A stretch of DNA of 64,000 bases from Hedera helix (Eukaryota; Streptophyta; Magnoliopsida; Apiales; Araliaceae): contig OX359278.1 of assembly GCA_947179155.2 (NCBI GenBank), positions 20,623,244 through 20,687,243 on the forward strand, read 5' to 3'. Positions 45,963-56,814 of this stretch are shown here, piece after piece. Each line of letters starts with the position of its first letter. The first letter of the stretch is position 1. The translations under genes and the position numbers were made by a program. The notes beneath the pieces are model-generated. The model was not told the DNA's origin. It worked only from the letters and a program-made list of their open reading frames with translations, and ran no database searches.

Positions 45963-47548
45963 ACATGTGTTATTTCCTAGAGACGCATAAAAATGATCTA
46001 GAAGGGAGGTTGATAGATCTTTATACATTTATGTATAACTTTTCATTTAAGTACATTTACCAAATAATTATACAATTGAATACGCAGCGGAATTAGTTTA
46101 TTTGGTAATACCTCTTTTCTAATCCTTAATCTAAAAACATATAGTTCTGTATTTGATTTACTAATGAAAAGACATCACAAGCAGATATAACATTTATAGC
46201 AAATATAAGAAAGATTAAGAATAAGGTAAAGAGACATTGAAAACACATGAATTTTTAAGAGGTTCGGAGCCTAAATTATTCTTAATCCTCTCTTCCACTC
46301 CGATGAGCAGTGATCATCCACCAAAGATAAATGGACACAAAGTCCTTACAACTGGACACAAAGTCCTCCCACTAAGGGTTTGATTCACAAAGAATCGGGC
46401 GAGTTACCCAAACTAGTCTTTTTCCACAGGACATAAAGTCCTCTTCCCATCTTGGGGCTGATTCCTCCGAATTAGGTGGGTCACAAAGTCCCGACTTACT
46501 CCATAGGACATAAAGTCATTCCCACACAGGGTTTGATTCACTCCAAATTAAGCGGGTCAGAAAGTCCCTTCTTTACTGTTGTTGATGATGTTTATTTAAG
46601 GTGCTGCTAAGTTGGCGTTAAGCTTTCTTCATAAGAACTTAGTAGCTGAATGATTTTGTTGAACTTTTCTTCCCATGAGCTCTCTACATATCTTTTATTC
46701 TGCACTGGCTCTTTATGGCTGAAATCATTTATTAATCGATCCTCTAAAGTGTAGAGTTAGTCTGGGTTGATGATATGTCTGTTCAGCAGATCGATCCCCT
46801 CTACGACTTTCTGTAGATTAGCCTTTTTCCCCTTATGCTCCTTCTAGGTGTATAGGACCCTTTTTCTGTTTTGACCGTTTCTCTCTTTTCGACCCGATCT
46901 GTCTCTGTTGGTTGACTTATTCCTTTATTTGAATTTGAATCTATTTATAGATTTCTTTTGAGAATTTGTCTGTTGAGAAGTTACCGTTTGTCCATTTAAT
47001 GTTATGGTCTTAGAAGATCTCTGATGTTAACATATCTAGAGTGTGTCAGTTTTCTTTCAGTCAGGTAGTCATATCAGAGTGCTAAAGAGGTAACTATGTG
47101 TAGTTTAAACTAGTCGTTAGATGCACAACCATCTTATCTTCATTTCAACCTTAGGACGATTAGTACACATCTTGGATTCTTTATTCTTCAGATCTTCCTA
47201 TTTTCAGTCCTCTGTCAAAGCTATTATACTCTACGATTTTCCTAACTGTAATGTTCCATGATGATTAGACTCTACATTCTTCAGCTCTACGACCTTCAGT
47301 TTTACGATCTTCAGCTCTACGGTAATACTTGTGTACTCTATAATTTCTTCAGTCTTCATTCGTAGAGTATTATATCTTCCTGTTTAGCTTGCTCAACGAT
47401 TCTCATTATGACTCTGCTTCTGTGTCTGAAGTCGTTCCATGATCTTGTAATTTGCTCTACGACTTTGATAAACATGTTTAGTTCACTTTCTGAGAACTAA
47501 GACTTCTCCTTCTTTGAACTTGGACTTCTGACTCTCTCAATAGATAAG

Positions 47549-49190
47549 TTGGTATAAGAGCTGATATGTTATAGTTCTTAGGTTGTACCTTAGGCTATAA
47601 TCGTGGAAGGATGAAAGTAGTAGAGGATAAAACTCAAATAGAGTTTAAGTGATAAAAGATGAAATTATAAAATTCATATGAAATTAAATATAGAGGATAA
47701 TCCAAAAGAGGATTTTTGAGGAGATGTGATAAAAAAATGAAAAAAAAAATTCACGGTGTACCTAATTCCAAGGAATGATAATCTTATCGAAATATTGTCA
47801 AAACAAGAGAATGTTGTTAGATTGTACTATGATCTGCAGTATACGTTTAAAGATAACTTATGGAGAGTTATGAATGATAAAGTATGGATTAAGAGAATTC
47901 ATATTAAGCTAAAAAAAGTTAGATAGTTTTGTTAGGTTTTAATTGAGGACTCATGTTAGTGGTTGAGTTGAACATACCTTTGGATGGGCAGGGGATTTGT
48001 TATTGGTTTAAAAATCACTTAGCTTCCTATAATGATAATCATTGGAACCTTGTGTTGCGCTATTAGTTATATTTATAGTGGGAAAGTGATTATTTCCTCA
48101 TGTGTATATCTGATAGTAGAGAATGTTAAGGATAGGTGCACGTTCTTAAAACTCATACTTATGATAAATTCGTGACTCGTAATCGTATGATATATTTTTA
48201 AACTCCTCAGCGTATGGACAGTACTTGATTTGTTCTCTAACTACATATTACAAGGATAAGCTCCTAAACTCATATTCTTGTGGTAAGTTCTTGAACTCAT
48301 ATTGCGTGGCAAGTTTGATGAACAGTGGGTGGTATGGATTTGAGAAAGGTCACATGCAGAGATTTAAGCTGGGAACGGATAGGAAAATTGAGAATGATTG
48401 ACGATTTAGGATATTCCAAATCTTTTAGCTATGCTAAATCTCAAAAATTTTAAAATCGTGCTACGTTCACACAGATGTGCCTTTGGAAACAAAAATGAAT
48501 TTTTATTATCATTACTGCACGGTAGCCTGAGGTGTGGAGTCAACACATCTTTACCTATTGTAGTATGATAAAAACCTAAAATGTTTTTTTTGGTATTTTA
48601 AAACATTTAAAGAAGAGTCTATGCTAATTATTTTGGCTAGACAAAATTTGATTTAAAATCATAAAAATGTATTTAAAAATGATCAACACACCCTTAAAAC
48701 GGTGTTGATATGGTCAATGACGGAACTCTCAATGCATTGTTGCAACGGTGCGGTATCATGAAGTCATAAAAATAAGTTTTAGTTACTTAAATTGTCTAAA
48801 GTTTTAAAGTTCGTAATGCATGAACAATTTAATGATATACATTTATGTCATTTGTTTTGGCTAGACCCTTTTGTCAAGACATGACAAAATTTGAAAAGAT
48901 GATTAAAGTTTTTCTTCCAATCCAAAGTGTTTGCACGAAATCTTGTATTAAGTCTGAAGTGAACAATTAATAAAGGGAAATTTATGGTATTATGACCTTT
49001 AGTTATTGTTAGTCATTGTGAGTGTCAATAATCTTAACGAGTATGAGGTCTTATAACCCTTGGATATTTTCAGTCTGAATGATTGATAATGTTCTTAACA
49101 AGTATGTGGTCTTATGACATTTGGATATTTCAGTCCTGGTGATTGTTAATGTTCGCTTAATGATATTAAGTGACTCAATGATCTGATGAT
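47549..49190 (+). other. Tekay-like leader fragment inserted in the SIRE-like LTR
   Basis: Begins with TTGGTATAAGAGC, a primer-binding-site-like sequence, and continues TTATAGTTCTTAGG, CCTTAGGCTATAATC, similar to the leader after the primer-binding site at 30049. No LTR stands before it. The interior has no recognised domain. A duplicated segment lies at 48990-49160 (two copies of a block containing AGTATG...GGTCTTATGAC). The right boundary is only estimated from where SIRE-like LTR words resume. Confidence 0.4.
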
Positions 49191-49812
49191 ATTTAATTTA
49201 GCTCCATTCTACGATCTTGAGCACTTTGACTTGTTTAGTACTTGTGAGCTTTCTTTCTTTATTTCTTCTACTAGAGCTTTTGTGTTGACTTTACTGTGCT
49301 GAGCCTACTTGACAAAACTCTACGAACTCTTTTATCTCTATGCTGATTTTGTGGGATAACCATTCATTCTTCTGGTTTATTCTCCTGCTTTGAATTAAGT
49401 ATGATCTTTCCAAGTTTGTGCTTAAGTAGTCTTTTTTGACAATTTAATGCTTAGTATAGGGTCTCTTATAATCTTCTTTTGGTTTTTCGCCTCTTATCCT
49501 TAGTGACTTTATCTTTTTTATTGATCTTCTCTCAACTCAACAATTTTTCTCTGATCTGTACTCTACGATCTTAAGCTCTAAGCCTTAACTCAACGATTTT
49601 TGTGATATCCCAGCTATATATAACGTTAGAAAATTATAATATTAAGTTATTACGATGATGATGGCGTATGATAATCCTTAGAAAAGGAAATTGATGAGTT
49701 AAAGAAAAGAATAATGCTCGAAATATAAAAGGAGTTTCTCGAATAAGGTTATGAAATAAAACCTACAATTGACAAAATGAATTATTTCGGAAGGCTGTTA
49801 CTTGATGTAGAA

Positions 49813-49863
49813 ATTGCCCTCCTGTCAGGGTTAGTACAAAAGTGCAAAATTTGGGTGTCTACA
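49813..49863 (-). repeat. 51-bp terminal piece of the Ogre-like LTR
   Basis: The reverse complement begins TGTAGACACCCAAATTTTGC and follows the first ~50 bases of the LTR at 20755, with a few mismatches. It stops after GGAGGGCAA. It is embedded near the start of the Tekay-like LTR. Confidence 0.7.
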
Positions 49864-50426
49864 TGTAATATATACATGTTTGAATGAAAAATAAATATAT
49901 GTGAGTTATATATATTTTGTAATATGTGATTTATGTGGAGAGTTAATATGATATATATTTGTAAGTGAAATATATACATCTAATTGAAAATGAAACTTAA
50001 TAGTTGATTTAACTATTAAGTTTATAGTTTTAATTAACTATGAGATGAAATATGGAAGCAACGAAAGTTAATTAAGTTATATTAATTAATTGAGATTAAG
50101 TTGAAATTATATTATGAAATAATATAATTTGTATTCTAAGCCTTGAACGCTAGAACGACAATGGATTTATGATGAATTAAATTTCATATACGAGTTAATT
50201 TGCTAAATTAAATTAGTAAATTAATGTGTGTTTTGTGAGTAATTAATTAAACTCATTATTTTAAAAATATTACATATTTTATATGTAATATAGATTTAAT
50301 GATTTAATAAATCAAATCAATGAGGTACATTGTATTGTATTAAATGATATAGATATATATCATGTGTTAAGAAATTAATTAAATGATGATAAAGTTACAT
50401 ATATTAAAGGTAACATGAATAATGAC

Positions 50427-50429
<3 letters not shown>

Positions 50430-50503
<74 letters not shown>
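50430..50503. repeat. (AT)37 microsatellite
   Basis: Pure TA tract inside the AT-rich part of the Tekay-like LTR. It is absent from the sister LTR in the reverse region near 25200-25500, so it expanded here. Confidence 0.95.
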
Positions 50504-50507
<4 letters not shown>

Positions 50508-50893
50508 ACTAAATTGGTAAATATATTTAAGAATTTGAATAATGATGGATAAATACATTAAATAAATATATTTAATAATTAAACAATTTATAAAATGAAG
50601 GAGATGATTAAATTTAATTATACAATATTAGTTGTATAAATTAAATTAGTTAATTAAAATAATTAATGAGGCAAATATTAATTGTTTAAAATAGTTGATT
50701 CGTTACACTAAAAGTGTTAAATTTAATTATGAATTTATTTCATAATTAGTTAAATGAACTTATACATTATTATAAATGTATAAATTACCAAATTATGTAT
50801 TTATGGATAATACATATACTGGTATAAATTATAATTTTTAATACATGATGTAATATTAATTATATTCCATGGATTGTACAATATGTAAATATG

Positions 50894-50950
<57 letters not shown>

Positions 50951-50955
50951 CATAT

Positions 50956-51003
50956 CCGTTGCCGACCGTCGCTATAGGCCAGATTTCTAGTAATGCAGCA
51001 TGC

Positions 51004-51036
<33 letters not shown>

Positions 51037-51050
51037 CATATATACATATA

Positions 51051-51092
<42 letters not shown>

Positions 51093-51137
51093 TGCTGCAT
51101 TACTAGAAATCTGGCCTATAGCGACGGTCGGCAACGG
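50956..51137. repeat. Long palindrome made from a CACTA terminus
   Basis: Left arm 50956-51010 and right arm 51083-51137 are perfect reverse complements (55 bases each), and complementarity continues into the TA-rich centre. Each arm holds 42-43 bases of CACTA terminal sequence (TAGTAATG / CATTACTA), the TSD triplet (CAG / CTG) and the flanking GCATG. The right arm is the start of CACTA element 2; the left arm is an inverted extra copy. Confidence 0.9.
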
Positions 51138-51779
51138 TCGCTATAGGCTCAAAGACCGTCGCTAAAAGTATTAGCGACGGTCAATCGACTGTCGCCTTAG
51201 AAGCCGTCGCTAAACTCTATAGCGACGGTCCTTCATATCTATACCGACGGTCGGGCCGTCGCTAAAAACTAAACTAAAAATGCGTTTATGATTTTTACCG
51301 ACGGCCAATGCATATCAATAGCGACGGTTCTGACCGACGCTAAAAAATATCTATAGCGACGGTCGCTATAGGACCTGTAAAATATTAAAAAAATTTATAA
51401 CAAAGTCCTATAGCGACGGTCGACGACTGTCGCTATAGGACCTGTAAATATAAAAAAAAATTATAACAAAGTCCTATAGCAACGGTCGGCGACCGTCGCT
51501 ATAGCCTACTAAATATTAAAAAATATATATTATTAATAAAATTGTTATTCAACACACAATACAATATCCTATAACAATCATAAATAAATTTATATAATTT
51601 AAAATCATTTACATCACAATTGTAAATTAATATTACCATCCATAAAAACCAACTAATATGTTCAAACTGTTACAAAGTAACATGGATGTCCTTGTTTGAC
51701 TAATCCACAACACAATAATAATGGCAGTTACTCATATTCAGAAACAATTAAAAAAAATACATCTACAGCCAACTAAAAC

Positions 51780-51936
51780 AAGTTTCATACTCGATAGGTG
51801 CTCAATGTTCATTTAAAGCTTTAGCAACTTCATCTAGCTTCTTCTTAGCATCCTTTTCCTTCTCTTTAGCTTCTATATACTCAGCCTTCTTCATATCATA
51901 CGCCAACCATGGTAATTTCTTCTTCATAGAATCTAC
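51780..51936 (-). pseudogene. Captured SMC5-like exon fragment
   Basis: Minus-strand exon starting after acceptor TTTGTAG (exon from 51936). It reads VDSMKKKLPWLAYDMKKAEY and continues with a Glu/Lys/Ala-rich coiled coil ending in LDEVAKALNE. This matches the coiled-coil arm of plant SMC5, an ATPase of the SMC5/6 complex for chromosome maintenance and repair. A stop follows (TGA at 51804-51802), after which the frame still resembles SMC5 for a few codons (PIE). Only about 50 codons of a protein of roughly a thousand residues are present. Identification is from motif memory, so moderately sure. Confidence 0.7.
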
Positions 51937-52009
51937 CTACAAATAATAGGTAAAGTCATACAGTATTGCCTTTGTTTGAGTTGCTATAGAATCACTTCTT
52001 TGCACAATA

Positions 52010-52290
52010 CTAGATACTATCTCTTTCATACAATAGGCAGTTAAGCTTCATGACTATTTGGAATCTATCTCTATACAGAACTACAGCAGTATACAAGGAT
52101 CTGAGCAAGTTAGGCTCCTCTTCTTTACCAAGCATTACTATATGAGCCATAGTTGAGTTTCAAGACTTAGTCAAACAATTTTTTAGCAACAAATCCACTG
52201 AATTAATAGGTACACAGTTGTTCCAATCATTACCAGTCTGATCCTGGCTAATGAGGGACGAAGAACTATGAATCGGGCCGATGAATTAGT
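52010..52290 (-). pseudogene. Unidentified captured exon-like segment
   Basis: A minus-strand frame, open for about 90 codons apart from one TGA near 52155, with normal amino-acid composition. Readable parts include QDQTGNDWNNCVPINSVDLL and, after the stop, MAHIVMLGKEEEPNLLRSLY. The position between the SMC5-like and tafazzin-like pieces, on the same strand, suggests a fourth captured fragment. I do not recognise the family. Confidence 0.35.
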
Positions 52291-52959
52291 TAGAGTATCC
52301 GTGAGACCAGACAATAGAACTATAAAAACATTGAAAAAACTAAAAAGGTGCAGAACTACAGAAAATCCACAATCTTTTTAGCTACCTACTTGAGAGTCCA
52401 ACTTTATATGGAAAAGTATCCCTCAAAATACGAGGTGATGTCTCATGTATGACAACGTAAAATTAAGGAAAAAGGAACTAAATATTGCTGATAAAAGTTT
52501 CCAATAGATGTATGAACTAAATATTGTTGGGAGTAACACCAGTAAATACTAGTATAATAAGATATGGCTGATAACAATGCAGACTTTCCAGGAAAAACTA
52601 GGATTCTGCATCTGTATTCGATTATAATTCTAGTAGCAGAAATTCCAGAAAGGACTTAACATGCAGGAAGCACTAAATAATTTGTAAGGAGAGCTGCTAT
52701 ACATAAGTAACCTAAATCACAGATTATTCAAGGCAGGCATAAGCTGGCTTAATATTTAAATGCAAATTTTGTCCTGCTAGTGGTTTCACCATGCTTATCT
52801 ATATAATTAAAATATTTTATTTACCATTTTAACCAAAAAAATAATGACTAGATAGCTAATAAAAAGGATAAATAAACATCAAATTTAACAACTCAAATAT
52901 AAGCTACGAACAAATTGACAATTAGTGAAACTTTGAGCTACTTAATAATGACAATGTAC

Positions 52960-53157
52960 CTTCTGATAAATCCCCTCACCACGAGAAGCTGGTAAAACTT
53001 TGACATATTTAAAAAAAGCAAATATCACTGGGTTAGAGAAACATCGATCACTTGCACAAAGCGTCCATCTCAAGCTATGAGCATCCCATAGAACATTTGG
53101 AGGAATAAGCGCAGCAATAACTAGTGGGTCATCCATAGAAGTAACATGATTGCTCAC
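52960..53157 (-). pseudogene. Captured tafazzin-like acyltransferase exon
   Basis: An exact 198-nt, phase-0 exon between acceptor ATTTTAG and donor GTACAT. It reads VSNHVTSMDDPLVIAALIPP, then SLRWTLCASDRCFSNPV, then VKVLPASRGEGIYQK. The NHxxxxD acyltransferase motif (NHVTSMD) and the RWTLCASDRCF block identify the plant tafazzin family, which remodels cardiolipin-type phospholipids in mitochondria. No flanking tafazzin exons were found, so this is an orphan exon. The frame is intact, suggesting recent capture. Confidence 0.8.
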
Positions 53158-53723
53158 CTAAAATTGATTTGAACTTGAGAAACATCAGCATCAATGTCCT
53201 TACTAAATGTAATCATGAGATTCAAATCAGGTTCAATCAACATCTACCATTAGTTACCAAAAACATATTAACGAGAAAGCTGTTGCAAGCTAACACTTAA
53301 CTAAGTTGGAACAATTATTTACAGTAATAGATTTCAGCGTAGTAACATCAAAATAGTCAAAATTACAAAATGTCGTCCAGCTAATATATAAATCAACAAT
53401 ATTACTAGAACCAAATAGCAAACACATTAAATTGAATCTTAGCTGTTTAGTTATTGCATTTTTACTTCATTATTCTTAAACATAAGCCCAATAATGAGGA
53501 TGTTACAAGTAATAACCCATTCATCAAAAGAATTAATGATCCTAACATTAACACAAATAAGATCAAAATTGAGGTATACGCATTAGATATATAATTTTAA
53601 GAGGTTTCAGCCTTAATAATTTGTTAATGTAGTATATTGTTGTTAATTGCAATCCATCACTAGTATTCATTTTCACCAAAACAAACAAAAAATAATTGTA
53701 CATGAGTAGAGGGATGAACATAC

Positions 53724-54293
53724 TGGATGAGTGGCGCCAATAGAGTGCTTCATAGCTTGACCAGTAGCTTTATTGACTAGAGCAAAAATGGGAAACCCTT
53801 GTTCATCCTTAACTTTTGTGCTAAATTTCTCATCTTTGATCCAATGCTACAATTCCAAACACCTCATATCCCAAAACAATTTATAGCAAGATATTACTTC
53901 AAAGGAAAAAAAATAGAAAAAAAATAAATAAAACAGGACATACTTGAAAAGGATCAGTTGGGTTGGAAGGGGCAAGAATGACCTTCCCGTCACGGATAGT
54001 GAGAGAGTAATTAGTCTCCACCTTGCTGTAAAGCCTAAAGTATTGTTGGTTCTTCTTGCCGCCGCTTTCATGAGAGACATGGTGAACGTTAGAGCCGGAA
54101 GGATACGGATCGGCTCGCGACGGTGGCGGGTAAGCTGGAGTATTCGGCGAGTAATGGAAATCATGGGTCGGTGGCCGATGGTGGTCGATTACCGGTGGTG
54201 GTGGATTAGGGTGACGTTCAGCTCCATGGGAGCTGTGATGCACGTGGGTTACTACCGGCGGTGGTGGTACAATCCCGAACTCAAATCGAACTA
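53724..54293 (-). pseudogene. Captured EULS3-type lectin gene fragment
   Basis: Two consecutive exons of a Euonymus-lectin (EULS3, ricin-B-like fold) gene. Exon A (54293-53944, ATG at 54243) encodes a Pro/His-rich N-terminus, then VETNYSLTIRDGKVILAPSN and DPFQ, with donor GTATGT. Exon B (53846-53724) begins HWIKDEKFSTKVKDEQGF and ends MKHSIGATHP, with donor GTATGT. Both are open and in phase. The remaining two thirds of the lectin domain is missing. These plant lectins bind sugars and are linked to stress responses; they are not toxins. A further exon-like stretch (54431-54341) between an acceptor TCTTATAG and donor GTAATT lies upstream and could be a leader exon. Confidence 0.85.
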
Positions 54294-56095
54294 CTGCAAA
54301 ACTTAGACCGGGAAAGAGGAGTTATCCAGAATGAAATTACCTTTTATACTCGATGATACTGCATATTTTTTTTTCACCACCACGACCAGTTCCACGGCTA
54401 CCACCGCCGCCACTCCCACCACTACGGCGACCTATAAGAGAGAGAGAGAGAGAGAGAGAGAGTCTGATATTTGGGGAAGATGAGAAAATGAGAAAGTAAA
54501 ATAATAAAGATAAAAAAAATGGAGGGATAAAGAAAAATTAAATGGCGCCAACTGAAAAAAATAGGACCTATAGCGACGGTCAGGAGTTGATCGTCGCTAT
54601 AGGTCCATTTTTCTCATCTATAGCGACGATCAGGAGTTGACCGTCGCTATAGGTCCACTTTTTCTCATATATAGCGATGGTCAAATCCTGACCTGACCAT
54701 CGCTATAAGGACTTTTTCCTTTTATAAAGATAAAAAAAAATGGAGGGATAAAGAAAAACTAAATGGCGCCAACTGAAAAAATAGGGCTTATAGCGACGGT
54801 CAGGAGTTGACCGTCGCTATAGAGACTTTTTCCTTCTATAGCGACGGTTCCGTCTCGACCGTCACTATAGATCGATTTTCTAGTAGTGCTGAGTGTCTTT
54901 TAGATAATGGATTACATGTGTTAGTGTAATAAACAAAGGAAGTGACACCTGGCATGTAATGGTTGATTGGAGGTGTAGTAGCATTGTATTAGTGGGTTTT
55001 CAACACATTCATTTTTCAGCAAACTCTTTTCATCTCCCAAGTCTAGAGTCCAAAAGCTCATCAGTTCCATACCAAATTCCTCCATCTCTCTCTAATACCA
55101 AGTCTTGAGTTCGTGGTTCTTGACCAAAATTTTATCAAAACTAGAACAATTACCCTATATGTTTGGGTTACAAACTGAGATTGAAGAGGATTGGTGAACA
55201 ACTTTCATTAAGGAAGATTATGAATCCAGCCAAAATTAAAGCTTAAGCAAGGATTTTTTTGTATTCAAGCATGCAAAGGTAAACGTATACTTAAATCTTT
55301 AAGTTTATGAAATTAGATGGTTCCCTTTTCTAATTAGTGTGTAAAATTGGTTGCGAGAGGTTATGTAAATTGGGAATCATGGTGGATTCTGTTGATGTAG
55401 GGAGGATTAAGTTTGGAGGATGTTTATGTGTATGAATTATATGAAAATTATAAGTTTTCTAGCATGCATGTAAGGTACTTGATTAAATGCCCAAATGAAG
55501 TTGTTTTTCTAAAACATGAAAATTTGTTATTTTTTTCATGTGAAATAGTGATACATACATGAGTTATAGGTTAACTCTAAATGTATGGATGTTTCAAAAC
55601 AAGTCTAAAAGGAGTTTTGAAAAGTTCTAGCAAACTAGTTTGAAAACAAAAACTAAGCTAAGTGAAGATTTTTGAAGCCTTAAATGCATGTTGTAAAGAT
55701 GTTTTTAAAGTCCAAATTTGGGTGTAAATTATACCTTGTTGCATGGTGTAGATGTGAGTTCAAAGTTTAGGTTCATTGGAATTATGTGGTGTAAGTTATT
55801 CATGATGGGACATAGCATGAAAGAAAGAAAGAAAAAATTAAAATTCTGGAATGCAAAAAACTGCTCTGCCGTGCCACTGCCAAGGTTAATTTTGGCGCTG
55901 CCGCGCCGTAGCAGGATTTTTTAGAAAAAATAATTATTATTTTAATCAATGGAGTCTTGATGTAAGGTGTTTGTAAAAATGCATAAGAAAAAATAATTTG
56001 CTAAAACATGGACCTAGATAGTTATTGTTGGTTGTTAATGTTTTTAAGGCCTGGTTGTCATGTTATGTATCTAAGCTCAATATGAGTGTTAATGA

Positions 56096-56814
56096 CAGTG
56101 TTCTCAGACCCAGACTGGTCATCGAACCGAAAAAGGTACCGGGTGGATGGGTCACTGGTCCAACCAGTGGTCGGACCGTTATTGAACCGGTGACATCATT
56201 AATATGTAATAAATAATAAATAATTAAATATATTAATTATTATTATATATAATATTTAGTAAATATGTAAAATTAATCAATTTATCTGCACAAAAAAAAT
56301 AAAAATTAAACCTATTTGTACAATGTTTACTTTATACAATTCAAATAAATATTAAATTTATATATAAAAAAGATATTAAATTATGATCATACCTCAAAAT
56401 TCAAGACTCAAGAGTGATAGAATCAAACATGAATGAACATAAACATCTCTAGGATACATTCAATCAAATTTGGTAAAAATAAATAAATCTATTTGTACAA
56501 TGTTTACTTTATATAATTCAAATAAATACTAAATTTATATGAAAAGAAATATATTAAATCATGATCATAGCTCAAAACTCAATCAATGATACATTTAATC
56601 AAGTTCAAATGTTTAAATTATTATTTTTTAAAAAAAGTAGGTAGGGAACTGGTAAAACCGGTGACTAGGTCACTGGTTCAACCGGTCCGACCTCCGGGTC
56701 ACCGGTTTTGACCAAAATCGATTTTTTTGCTTGAATCGAACCGGAGAGTTGACTGGTTTCGATTTCAATTTTTTTCGATCGGACCGGCGGCTCGATCCAG
56801 GTTTGAAAACCGTG
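56096..56814. mobile_element. hAT-type MITE
   Basis: 719 bp flanked by the 8-bp duplication GTTAATGA (56088-56095 and 56815-56822). The ends CAGTGTTCTCAGACCCAGA and, reversed, CACGGTTTTCAAACCTGGA are imperfect inverted repeats. Subterminal ACCGGT/GGTCACTGGTC words repeat at both ends. The AT-rich centre contains a ~150-bp direct duplication (about 56310-56440 and 56486-56620) with TATTTGTACAATGTTTACTT. No ORF. Confidence 0.8.

Larger units (their letters stand above)
51098..54888 (-). mobile_element. CACTA element 2 with captured host-gene exons
   Basis: The ends CATTACTAGAAATC (left) and CACTACTAGAAAATC (right, reverse complement) are flanked by the 3-bp duplication CTG (51095-51097 and 54889-54891). 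Both ends carry dense subterminal arrays of TATAGCGACGGTC and its complement (51110-51510; 54568-54870), typical of CACTA. No transposase is seen. The interior, all on the minus strand, holds exon fragments from at least three unrelated host genes (SMC5-, tafazzin- and EULS3-like), with splice sites kept. A (GA)n tract lies at 54437-54461. Bases 51510-51780 and 52300-52950 show no coding content. Confidence 0.85.

Noticed and set aside
50856..51165. Overlapping ORFs of 77-98 aa on both strands rich in Tyr-Ile
   Set aside because: They are translations of TA/TG repeats and of the palindrome around the CACTA end.
50956..51510. Possible CRISPR-like or satellite array (repeated CGACGGTC)
   Set aside because: Spacing is irregular, copies occur in both orientations, and they lie next to CACTA ends, so they are subterminal transposon repeats.
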